The notes beneath the pieces are model-generated. The model saw nothing but the letters and a program-made list of their open reading frames with translations, did not search any database and was not told the DNA's origin. From the NCBI GenBank assembly GCA_905214495.1, contig CAJMLW010000009.1, forward strand, positions 6,810-70,809: a stretch of DNA of 64,000 nt. Reading direction: 5' to 3'. Below, in pieces: positions 52,229 through 60,802 of the stretch; the first letter of the stretch is position 1; the number at the start of each line of letters is the position of its first letter. Source of the stretch: an uncultured bacterium (GTDB lineage: Bacteria; Bacillota; Negativicutes; Veillonellales; Veillonellaceae). A program made the position numbers and the translations under genes.

Positions 52229-52951
52229 ATGAATCAGTCAGTTATTGATATTCAAAGTATTACAAAGACCTATGTAAATGGTAAGTTAACGGTTCCCGTT
52301 CTACATGGTATAGATTTACAGGTACAAAAAGGTGATTTCGTGTCTATCATGGGGCCTTCTGGTTCTGGTAAGTCTACCTTTATGAATATTTTAGGTTGCT
52401 TAGATAGACCTACATCGGGATCCTATCGCTTGAATGGTAATGAAGTAGCTAATCTCAGTGATGATGAGTTAGCGTACGTACGTAACAAAGAAATTGGCTT
52501 TGTGTTTCAAAGCTTCAATCTATTAACGAAATTAACGGCTATTGAAAATGTGGCTTTGCCCATGGTTTATGCAGGCATCGATAAAAAAACACGTACTGCT
52601 CGTGCAGAGGCTTTGCTTACATCTGTAGGCTTGGGTGAACGTATGGATCATTTACCGGCAGAACTATCCGGTGGTCAACGTCAACGTGTGGCGATCGCCC
52701 GTGCATTGGCCAATGACCCTGCTATCATCATGGCCGATGAACCGACAGGGAATTTGGATTCTAAATCGACTATAGATGTTATGAATATCTTTAGAGGTCT
52801 CTATGACGAAGGGCGTACCATAATTCTTGTTACCCATGAACCTGAAATTGCAACCTATGCAAGTCGAAACGTTGTATTGCGTGATGGCTTAATTGTGGAG
52901 GATAAGAAAAAAATAAATATGACTCCTGTTCAGGAGGTGACACATGTATAA
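52229..52951 (+). CDS. ABC transporter ATPase (MacB-type)
   Basis: A 240-residue LolD/MacB-family ATPase. Walker A GPSGSGKST, Q-loop FVFQSFNLL, signature LSGGQRQRVAIARAL, Walker B IIMADEPTGNLDS and the H-loop VTHEP are all intact. In E. coli MacB the ATPase and permease are fused; here they are separate, as in many Firmicutes. It follows the adaptor by 13 bases and overlaps the permease by 8. The likely substrate is an antimicrobial peptide, macrolide or other export cargo, which cannot be fixed. Confidence 0.94.
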   Translation: MNQSVIDIQSITKTYVNGKLTVPVLHGIDLQVQKGDFVSIMGPSGSGKSTFMNILGCLDRPTSGSYRLNGNEVANLSDDELAYVRNKEIGFVFQSFNLLTKLTAIENVALPMVYAGIDKKTRTARAEALLTSVGLGERMDHLPAELSGGQRQRVAIARALANDPAIIMADEPTGNLDSKSTIDVMNIFRGLYDEGRTIILVTHEPEIATYASRNVVLRDGLIVEDKKKINMTPVQEVTHV

Positions 52952-54155
52952 AGAAAGTTTCTTAATGGCCTGGGCATCGTTGATTGCCAATAAAATGAGA
53001 TCTATTTTAACGATGCTAGGTATTATTATTGGTGTAGCTGCTGTTATTGCCCTTGTGTCAATCGGTAATGGTGTTAAACAAGATATTCAGAATTCCATTT
53101 CTAGTTTAGGTTCCAATCTATTGATGGTTATGCCTGGTGCTCCACGTACACCGGGTGTGCGTCCATCACCGGGGTCTATGAAATCTTTGAAGGTTTCTGA
53201 TTATCAAGCTATTAACAAATTAGATGGCGTCAAGGCAGCAAGTCCATATACAGCTAATTCTTATGTAACTATATACCAAAGTAAGAACTGGACCACTACT
53301 GTTAGTGGCGTAAGTAGTAACTTTCAAGATGTAAATAATTGGACCATGGCAGAAGGTCGCTTTATATCTAGCAAGAATGTTGAAAATCGTGAGCGTGTAG
53401 CTGTTGTGGGACAAACCGTAGTTAAGAACTTATTTGCCGGCGAGGACCCAGTAGGTAAGGAAATTCGCGTTAAAAATATTCCGTTCCGTGTTATCGGTGT
53501 TCTTAACAGTAAAGGGAATGGTACTATGGGGAATGACCAAGATGATGCTATTTTTATCCCTTATACTACGGCTATGGAGCGGGTAGAAGGTGTCGATTAC
53601 TTGCGCATGGTCTACGTTGTTGCTAGTGATGATAACGGTATTGACCGTTTGCAATCGGATATAGAAAATCTGTTACGTGTACGTCATAGCATTAAGGATA
53701 CAAACCTCGATGATTTCAACATTCAGAATATGAAATCGATTATGGAAACGATGGAGCAGACGACAGGAACCTTGACCTTGTTCTTAGGTGCTGTAGCTGC
53801 TATTTCTCTTGTTGTAGGTGGTATTGGGATTATGAATATCATGCTCGTTTCCGTTACCGAACGGACTCGTGAAATTGGTATTCGTAAGGCCTTAGGTGCT
53901 ACATACTTTGTCATTGTTACACAATTCTTAATCGAAGCTGTCGTAATCAGTCTCATGGGTGGGCTCATAGGCATTGCTCTCGGTATAGGTGCATCAAAAC
54001 TGATAGGATTGGCATCTGGTATGAGTACGGTTATTTCGGTACCGACTATCGTGTTATCCTTTGCATTCTCCATGGCTATCGGTTTGGTGTTTGGCATTTA
54101 TCCTGCTCGAAAAGCGGCTAAATTGAATCCAATTGATGCGTTACACTATGAATAG
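52944..54155 (+). CDS. ABC transporter permease (MacB-type)
   Basis: A 403-residue permease of the FtsX/MacB superfamily. One N-terminal helix (RSILTMLGIIIGVAAVIALVSIG), a large periplasmic MacB_PCD domain (about 45-245) and three C-terminal helices, with the conserved VGGIGIMNIMLVSVTERTREIGIRKALGA stretch before the second helix in this group (given here in part). ATG at 52944 overlaps the ATPase stop. It ends the operon; a terminator follows at 54219. Confidence 0.94.
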   Translation: MYKESFLMAWASLIANKMRSILTMLGIIIGVAAVIALVSIGNGVKQDIQNSISSLGSNLLMVMPGAPRTPGVRPSPGSMKSLKVSDYQAINKLDGVKAASPYTANSYVTIYQSKNWTTTVSGVSSNFQDVNNWTMAEGRFISSKNVENRERVAVVGQTVVKNLFAGEDPVGKEIRVKNIPFRVIGVLNSKGNGTMGNDQDDAIFIPYTTAMERVEGVDYLRMVYVVASDDNGIDRLQSDIENLLRVRHSIKDTNLDDFNIQNMKSIMETMEQTTGTLTLFLGAVAAISLVVGGIGIMNIMLVSVTERTREIGIRKALGATYFVIVTQFLIEAVVISLMGGLIGIALGIGASKLIGLASGMSTVISVPTIVLSFAFSMAIGLVFGIYPARKAAKLNPIDALHYE

Positions 54156-54218
54156 TATTGATAGATGCGGATATTTGGGAGATATCTCATTTCTATAATG
54201 TAATAGACATATTCGCAT

Positions 54219-54268
54219 ATAGTGCGTTGCATGATACAATTAAGTATGATGTAACGCACTATTTTTAA
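54219..54268 (+). terminator. Terminator after the MacB-like permease
   Basis: ATAGTGCGTT (54219-54228) pairs with AACGCACTAT (54253-54262) and a T run follows. It ends just before the ribosome-binding site of the thioesterase gene. Confidence 0.85.
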
Positions 54269-54283
54269 TTTAGTGAGGAAATT

Positions 54284-54748
54284 ATGGCAACAACATTATT
54301 GGAATATTTTAATGAATTACGTACGCAGAATCCTTTTTCCTGGGTGAAAGATTCTGAGGTGACAACTGTAGAACCGGGTCATGCAGAAATGACGTTGCAA
54401 ACAAATGAAACGGAGTACTGCAATTTTAGAGGGCATTTGCATGGTGCTGTTTGTATTGGTTTTGCAGATAGCTTGATGGGAACGGCATGCTTTACACTGG
54501 GAAAATCTGTGAGTACCATTGATATTAATGGTAATTATTTGAAAGCCGTCAAAGGCGGCACAGTATTGCGTGGTGTAGCGAATGTGGAACACAGTGGTAA
54601 AACTACGATGGTGGCTACTGCGCGTATTTATAACGAGTTAGGTGAAGTGGTACATATAGCAAGAGGTACGTTTTTTGTGGTAGAAGAGAGTCCTTTACCG
54701 GATTTACCTTGGAGATTCATTGAAGAAGATGACCCAAATTTGGTATAA
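54284..54748 (+). CDS. Hotdog-fold thioesterase (PaaI family)
   Basis: A 154-residue PaaI-like acyl-CoA thioesterase. The central helix segment NFRGHLHGAVCIGFADSLMG contains the HGG-like motif (HGA here) with an acidic residue in the following helix, as in the family. No signal peptide. AGTGAGGAA precedes the ATG. The true substrate is unknown; members act on phenylacetyl-CoA, hydroxybenzoyl-CoA or menaquinone intermediates. A -10-like sequence for pheS overlaps its stop codon. Confidence 0.85.
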   Translation: MATTLLEYFNELRTQNPFSWVKDSEVTTVEPGHAEMTLQTNETEYCNFRGHLHGAVCIGFADSLMGTACFTLGKSVSTIDINGNYLKAVKGGTVLRGVANVEHSGKTTMVATARIYNELGEVVHIARGTFFVVEESPLPDLPWRFIEEDDPNLV

Positions 54749-54749
54749 T
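54741..54749 (+). promoter_or_regulatory. Extended -10 promoter of pheST
   Basis: TGGTATAAT overlaps the end of the thioesterase gene. Transcription would start near 54756, leaving a leader under 30 bases, too short for a T-box. Confidence 0.5.
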
Positions 54750-54784
54750 GAGGGCTGAACTTTGTAATTTAGGAGGACGGTTGT

Positions 54785-55807
54785 ATGGAACAAGAATTAC
54801 AACGCATTAAAGAAGAAGCCTTATCTGCTATTAAAAGCGCTTCTGATGAACAAGCGTTGCAAGACGTACGCGTAAAATATTTAGGTAAAAAAGGTGAAGT
54901 AACAGCATTGCTAAAAGGGTTGGGTAAACTTTCCCCAGAGGAACGCCCTAAAATGGGGGCTCTTGTCAATGCAGTTCGTCAAGCATTAGAAGAAGAAATC
55001 GATGCATTGAAAACTTCTATGGAAGTAGCGGCTATGAACGCTCGCTTGGAAGAGGAAAAAATCGATATTACTCTACCTGGTAGAGCGCCCAAAACGGGTC
55101 ATATTCATCCGTTGACAGCAGTAAACGAAATGATTGAAGATTTCTTCATGAAAATGGGCTATACCGTTGAAGAAGGTCCTGAAATTGAACAAGACCATTT
55201 TAACTTTGAGTGTCTTAATTTACCAAAAGATCATCCAGCACGCGATATGCAAGACTCTTTCTATATTACAGAAAATTTCTTGCTTAGAACTCATACATCT
55301 CCTGTACAAGCACGTACTATGCAACGTCATGAGCCGAACAGTCCGATTCGCATGATTGCGCCTGGTAAGGTATATCGCTGGGATTATGATGCTACGCATT
55401 CCCCAGTATTCCATCAAGTAGAAGGCTTGATTATTGATGAACATATTACATTTGCTGATTTGAAAGGAACTATCGAAACATTCCTACGTCATATGTTTGG
55501 CGATGACACAAAGGTACGTTTCCGTACAAGCTTCTTCCCATTCACAGAACCATCTGCAGAGGTTGATATTTCCTGTGTAATGTGCGGTGGTGAAGGCTGT
55601 CGTGTATGCTCTCATACAGGCTGGCTTGAAATCCTTGGCTGCGGTATGGTACATCCTCGTGTACTTGAACTCAATGGCTATGATCCTAATAAGGTGAAAG
55701 GTTTTGCCTTTGGTATGGGCGTAGAACGTATTGCTATGTTGTTATATGGTATTGGCGATTTACGTCTATTCTTTGAAGATGATATCCGTTTCTTGGAACA
55801 ATTTTAG
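54785..55807 (+). CDS. pheS: Phenylalanyl-tRNA synthetase alpha subunit
   Basis: A 340-residue class IIc synthetase subunit. The N-terminal coiled coil (about 1-85) binds tRNA; motif 2 is in KVYRWDYDATHSPVFHQVEG, and motif 3 in GMGVERIAMLLYGIGDLR. EPSAEVDISCVMC and CGGEGCRVCSHTGW are usual in this group. AGGAGG precedes the ATG. It forms an alpha2-beta2 enzyme with PheT, encoded 9 bases downstream. Confidence 0.97.
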   Translation: MEQELQRIKEEALSAIKSASDEQALQDVRVKYLGKKGEVTALLKGLGKLSPEERPKMGALVNAVRQALEEEIDALKTSMEVAAMNARLEEEKIDITLPGRAPKTGHIHPLTAVNEMIEDFFMKMGYTVEEGPEIEQDHFNFECLNLPKDHPARDMQDSFYITENFLLRTHTSPVQARTMQRHEPNSPIRMIAPGKVYRWDYDATHSPVFHQVEGLIIDEHITFADLKGTIETFLRHMFGDDTKVRFRTSFFPFTEPSAEVDISCVMCGGEGCRVCSHTGWLEILGCGMVHPRVLELNGYDPNKVKGFAFGMGVERIAMLLYGIGDLRLFFEDDIRFLEQF

Positions 55808-55816
55808 GAGGTAGAA

Positions 55817-58261
55817 ATGAAAGCAAGCTTACAATGGATGAATGAATACGTACCTCTTGATCTAAATCGTCCTGCCCAAGAATTAGCGGATGAATTAACA
55901 CAAGCAGGTATTCCTGTAGAAGAAGTACTTTCTATGGATCCAGGTTTGAAAAAAATCTATACTGGTAAAATCGTAGAAATTACAAAACACCCAGATGCAG
56001 ATAAATTACAAGTATGCCAAGTACAATGCTTATCTGAAGATGGGGAAGAAATTACTAAGCAAATCGTTACCGCTGCTACGAATGTGGCAGTAGGTCAAAT
56101 TGTACCAGTTGCGTATCATAAATCTCGTTTGGCAGATGGTACAGAAATCAAAAAAGGTAAATTGCGTGGTGTTGTATCAGAAGGCATGTTCTGCTCTGTT
56201 GCTGAATTCGGTATTTCCAGTGATTTGGTAAGACCAGAAGAAGCACAAGGTATTTATATTTTCCCTGAAGGCACACCAATCGGTTTAGATATTAAAGAAG
56301 CACTCATGCTTAACGATACTGTGTATGAATTTGAATTAACAGCTAATCGTGCAGACTGTTTCTCTATGGTAGGTTTGTCCCGTGAATTCGGCATCATGAC
56401 AAATCAAAAGGCTTTATTCCCAGTTATTATGGTGAATGAAAATGGTGAGTCCATCGAAGGTAAAGCATCTGTAGCTATCGAAGCACATAATCTTTGCACG
56501 CGATTTACATCCCGTCTTGTTACGAATGTTACCATCGAACCATCTCCATTGTGGATGCAAAATCGTTTGCGTAATAGCGGCATTCGCCCTACCAATAACG
56601 TAGTAGACGTAACAAACTACGTTATGCTTGAATTAGGTCAACCAATGCATGCTTACGATTATGATTGTGTAGCTGACCATACCCTTATTGCACGGTGTGC
56701 AAAAGCTGGTGAAACACTTACTACACTAGACGGTAATGAACGTGAACTCAATGAGTCCATGCTTATCATTGCAGATACAAAGGGCCCAATTGGCGTAGCT
56801 GGCGTTATGGGCGGTCTTACTAGTGAAGTAACAGATAAGACTACGAACGTCTTGTTCGAAGCTGCTGTATTTAATGGTCCATCTATTCGTCGTACCTCTA
56901 AAGCATTAGGTATGCGCTCTGAAGCATCTGGTCGTTTTGAACGCGGTGTAAACCATAAATATACAGCATATGCTATCGACCGTGCTGCACAATTGTTACA
57001 ACAAATTTGTCCTTCCTGTAAGGTGAGTGTTGGCGTTATTGATGTATATCCAGAACCAGTAGAACAACGCACTGTAACTTTCACAGCAGAACAAATCAAT
57101 GACTATCTTGGCACTTCTATTGAAAAAGATAGAATGATTGATATTTTAACGAAGCTTGAATTTGGCATTACTGAATCTGGTGATACCATCGAAGCACTCG
57201 TTCCAACATGGCGCGATGATGTCACTGTTATGCCTGATATTGCTGAAGAGGTTGCTCGTATCGTAAGCTATGATAATATTGCGCCTACAATTCCTGTAGC
57301 GATACTATCCTCTGGCGGTATGACACCTAAAAAAGCGTTAACTAAAGATGTAACACATTACTTAGCACATGCAGGATTAAGCCAAATCATTACATTTAGT
57401 TTCATGCACAAAGATGGCCTTACGAATATGATGTTACCAGAAGGTGACAGTCGTTATACGGCTATTCCAATCCTAAACCCTATTTCCGAAGAGTTCCCAT
57501 ATATGAGAACTACGTTGGTGCCAGCTGTTATTGAAGCTGCTAAACGCAATATTGCTCAACAAAATAAGGATTTGTGGTTATTTGAAACCGCTAATGTGTA
57601 TGAACCAAAGGCATTGCCATTAACAGGAGTACCGCATGAACGTCCTATGGCATGTGGTATTATGATGGGCAAGGTTACAGAGGCCGCATGGAATCAAGTG
57701 CAACGCGACACTGATTTTTACGATGTAAAAGGCGTAGTTGACGGCTTACTAGCTAAATTAGGATTGACTCAATTTGATATTCAACCATCTAGTGAAAGCT
57801 ATTACCATCCAGGCATAAGTGCACATTACACAGTCAATGGTGTAACGATTGCTAACTATGGTGAATTACATCCACAAGTGGTAAAAAACTTCGATTTGTC
57901 TGGTAAAGTGTATATGTTTGAAATCGATTTGGAAGCTGTTTTATCCATTACAGTACCGCCATTTAGATATCAATCATTCAGTAAATTCCCAGGTACAAGT
58001 CGTGACTTGGCTATTGTAGCACCAGTATCTGTTACAAGTGGTGAAATTGTAGCCCTTATTAAGGAACATGGCGGAGAATACTTAGAATCCGTATCTATCT
58101 TCGACGTTTACGAAGGGGAACATATTGAAGCAGGCTATCGTAGCTTAGCTTATAACTTACAATTTAGATCCATGGAAGGCACATTAAATGATGAAGATAT
58201 CGATGGTGCAATCCAAGCGATTATTGATGCATTAGCAACTAAAAATTGTAAATTACGATAA
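55817..58261 (+). CDS. pheT: Phenylalanyl-tRNA synthetase beta subunit
   Basis: An 814-residue beta subunit. It has the tRNA-binding OB domain (about 40-155, with KHPDADKLQVCQV), the B3/B4 editing domain (about 200-400), B5 with DVTVMPDIAEEVARI, and the C-terminal ferredoxin-like anticodon domain (about 720-814, KFPGTSRDLAIVAP). The length is standard. AGGAGG precedes the ATG, and a terminator follows 10 bases after the stop. Confidence 0.97.
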   Translation: MKASLQWMNEYVPLDLNRPAQELADELTQAGIPVEEVLSMDPGLKKIYTGKIVEITKHPDADKLQVCQVQCLSEDGEEITKQIVTAATNVAVGQIVPVAYHKSRLADGTEIKKGKLRGVVSEGMFCSVAEFGISSDLVRPEEAQGIYIFPEGTPIGLDIKEALMLNDTVYEFELTANRADCFSMVGLSREFGIMTNQKALFPVIMVNENGESIEGKASVAIEAHNLCTRFTSRLVTNVTIEPSPLWMQNRLRNSGIRPTNNVVDVTNYVMLELGQPMHAYDYDCVADHTLIARCAKAGETLTTLDGNERELNESMLIIADTKGPIGVAGVMGGLTSEVTDKTTNVLFEAAVFNGPSIRRTSKALGMRSEASGRFERGVNHKYTAYAIDRAAQLLQQICPSCKVSVGVIDVYPEPVEQRTVTFTAEQINDYLGTSIEKDRMIDILTKLEFGITESGDTIEALVPTWRDDVTVMPDIAEEVARIVSYDNIAPTIPVAILSSGGMTPKKALTKDVTHYLAHAGLSQIITFSFMHKDGLTNMMLPEGDSRYTAIPILNPISEEFPYMRTTLVPAVIEAAKRNIAQQNKDLWLFETANVYEPKALPLTGVPHERPMACGIMMGKVTEAAWNQVQRDTDFYDVKGVVDGLLAKLGLTQFDIQPSSESYYHPGISAHYTVNGVTIANYGELHPQVVKNFDLSGKVYMFEIDLEAVLSITVPPFRYQSFSKFPGTSRDLAIVAPVSVTSGEIVALIKEHGGEYLESVSIFDVYEGEHIEAGYRSLAYNLQFRSMEGTLNDEDIDGAIQAIIDALATKNCKLR

Positions 58262-58270
58262 ATCATCGTG

Positions 58271-58300
58271 AAAGGGTTTACCTTATGGTAAACCCTTTTA
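58271..58300 (+). terminator. Terminator of pheST
   Basis: AAAGGGTTTACC-TTAT-GGTAAACCCTTT, a perfect 12-bp stem, followed by TATG. The T tract is partly in the stem. Confidence 0.88.
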
Positions 58301-58361
58301 TGTCTATCTATCCCCTGTTGTATAATAGAAGGTATAGGTAATGAGTCAGAAAGGATTTATT

Positions 58362-60788
58362 ATGGAATTATTAGCACCAGCGGGTACGATGGAAAATTTT
58401 ATGGCTGCCTTAGAATCGGGGGCGGATGCTATATATTTAGGGGGCAAGTTCTTTAACGCACGGGCTCATGCAGCCAATTTTGGTATTGATGAATTGAGTG
58501 AGGCTGTACGATTAGCACATATTTTAGATGTGTCTGTGTATGTAACCGTTAATATTTTGATTGGCGATACGGAACTGAAGGACCTTGAACAGTATATTAA
58601 GGATTTAGATTCCATTGGTGTAGATGCCATCATCGTGCAGGATTTAGCTGTTGCAGAAATTGCAAAACGTGTTGCACCGAACATACATCTTCATGGGAGC
58701 ACACAAATGACGGCTGCTACACTCGATGCGGTTCGGTTTTATGAAAGTCTAGGATTTACACGCGTTGTTTTGGCTCGTGAATTAAGTCTTAAGGAAATTC
58801 AACATATATGTAGACATTGTAAGGCAGAAATTGAAGTATTTGTACATGGTGCATTATGTGTATGCTACTCCGGTCAATGTTTGATGAGTTCTTTCATCGG
58901 TGGACGCAGTGGCAATCGAGGTGCTTGTGCACAACCTTGTCGCTTACCTTATGAATTATTGGATTCTAAGGGTGAAAGTGTATTACCTAAACATGAAGCC
59001 TATTTGCTAAGTCCAAAGGATCTCAATTATAGTGAGCATATGAACGAACTCGTAGCGGCTGGTGTTACATCCTTTAAGGTAGAAGGGCGTATGAAAAAGG
59101 TATCCTATGTTCGTCAAGTGATAGGTACTTATAGAGAAATATTGGATGACGCATCGATTCACGAAAACCAACGTAACGCATTAGCCTCTGGATTTAATCG
59201 TGGATTTTCCACAGCCTATTTAGAAGATACGGTGGGACGACAAATGATGACCGTAGTAGCACCAAATCACCAGGGGAAGCCAATCGGCGAATCGTATACG
59301 AAAAAAGGAGAAGTTTACTTATCCCTAACAGAACCGATTGAACAAGGTTCTTTAGTTAAAATATTACAATCAAATGGCAGTGTTATCTATTATACGGTAG
59401 ATGACGAATGGACACGTGTATCCGATACGCTATATAAAGGTCGCCCTGCAGAGGGATTAGCCATAGGTCAGTTGTATTTGGCATCGACTCCGAAGAATAC
59501 AAAGTCTCGAGGATTACAAGAATTTACTCGTAAATATGATATGTCTGTATATTTAGGTGTGGGTTCTAATGGGGAAACGAATTATACAGAACTAACGGCT
59601 ATTTTAGACTCTGGATTTAGTGTAACGGTTACTAACGAGTATGTACCAGCTATTGCAAACAAAGTACCTACATCGTTAGAAAAGGTATCTGAACAGTTAG
59701 GGCGTTTAGGAAACACATTATTTAGACTTTCCTATGTGGATATCCCCGATGGGCCGTATATGTGGCCTGCTAGTGTTCTTAATGCACTACGCCGAGATGC
59801 CGTAGCTGCTTTGGAAGAGGACTTAATTTCACATCACGTAGAATCATGGCATGCATTGCAGGTAACAGGTGATGTAGATTATGATTTCAAGGCACAATAC
59901 AGGTTAACCTATGATAATTGTCCTATGATCTCTGCTCGTGTCGATGAAATAGAAGGTGTGAAAGCAGCAATTGCTGGTGGAGCACAGAAAATCGTTTTTG
60001 GTGGCGATAGACTCAGTCGCACACCATATGCACTATCTATATATGATGAGGTAGCCCGTTTATGTGCTACATCTGATGTGCTTTGTACCTTTGTAACACC
60101 ACGAGTTGTGAAAGATGATGAAGTAGAAGCATATAAACATACGTTAGAGGCAATCGTACAGGCTAATCCAGATAGTATTTCTATCCACGTGCCACAAGCA
60201 TTACTTTGGCTTCGTAAATTAGGATATACCGGTGCCATTGAGGCTGATACAGGTCTTAATATTTTTAATACCCCTACATTGCATTTCTGGGAACAGTTAC
60301 ACATGAGTTGTGTAAATCCATCGCAAGAGTTGACCTTAACACAAATTGCGGAACTAGCTAAACATAGTCATGTTCCTATTGAGACGATGGTGCATGGCTA
60401 TACGGAAATGATGATTTCCGAATATTGTGCCATTGCAAGTTTTGTTGGAACCGGCAGTAAAATAAATTGTCCTATGCCATGTGTTAAGGAATCGTATTCG
60501 TTAAAAGATAGAAAAGGTGAAATATTCCCAATTCGTACGGATCCATACTGCCGTATGCATATCATGAATAGCCATGAAATGGATATGCGAGCCTATGTAC
60601 CTATGTTGTTACAAAAAGGTATTTCCATATTACGCGTAGATGGTCGTCATATGAGGCCGAGTTATGTGAAAGATATTGTATCTCAATATGTTGGCATAGT
60701 AAAAGGGACGATGGAGGCACCAACTAAGAAAATAGATTCCCAAGGCGAATCTATTACACGGGGACATTATTTTAGAGGTATTTTATAG
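58362..60788 (+). CDS. U32 family protein with DUF3656 (RlhA/YdcP-like)
   Basis: An 808-residue U32 peptidase-family protein. The first U32 module (about 1-330) begins MELLAPAGTMENFMAALESGADAIYLG, has FVHGALCVCYSGQC and GGRSGNRGACAQPCRLPY with conserved cysteines, then DUF3656-like middle domain; a second U32-like module (about 530-808) repeats MVHGYTEMMISEYC and GSKINCPMPC. Relatives act in hydroxylation of rRNA (RlhA) or tRNA (TrhP) rather than proteolysis. ATG at 58362 has AAAGGA upstream; ATG 58341 is possible. A weak TATAAT lies at 58321. It precedes mutS2 by 14 bases. Confidence 0.85.
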   Translation: MELLAPAGTMENFMAALESGADAIYLGGKFFNARAHAANFGIDELSEAVRLAHILDVSVYVTVNILIGDTELKDLEQYIKDLDSIGVDAIIVQDLAVAEIAKRVAPNIHLHGSTQMTAATLDAVRFYESLGFTRVVLARELSLKEIQHICRHCKAEIEVFVHGALCVCYSGQCLMSSFIGGRSGNRGACAQPCRLPYELLDSKGESVLPKHEAYLLSPKDLNYSEHMNELVAAGVTSFKVEGRMKKVSYVRQVIGTYREILDDASIHENQRNALASGFNRGFSTAYLEDTVGRQMMTVVAPNHQGKPIGESYTKKGEVYLSLTEPIEQGSLVKILQSNGSVIYYTVDDEWTRVSDTLYKGRPAEGLAIGQLYLASTPKNTKSRGLQEFTRKYDMSVYLGVGSNGETNYTELTAILDSGFSVTVTNEYVPAIANKVPTSLEKVSEQLGRLGNTLFRLSYVDIPDGPYMWPASVLNALRRDAVAALEEDLISHHVESWHALQVTGDVDYDFKAQYRLTYDNCPMISARVDEIEGVKAAIAGGAQKIVFGGDRLSRTPYALSIYDEVARLCATSDVLCTFVTPRVVKDDEVEAYKHTLEAIVQANPDSISIHVPQALLWLRKLGYTGAIEADTGLNIFNTPTLHFWEQLHMSCVNPSQELTLTQIAELAKHSHVPIETMVHGYTEMMISEYCAIASFVGTGSKINCPMPCVKESYSLKDRKGEIFPIRTDPYCRMHIMNSHEMDMRAYVPMLLQKGISILRVDGRHMRPSYVKDIVSQYVGIVKGTMEAPTKKIDSQGESITRGHYFRGIL

Positions 60789-60802
60789 AACGAGGTAGTA
60801 CA

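Noticed and set aside
54749..54784. A T-box leader before pheST
   Set aside because: The predicted leader is under 30 bases and contains no T-box sequence.
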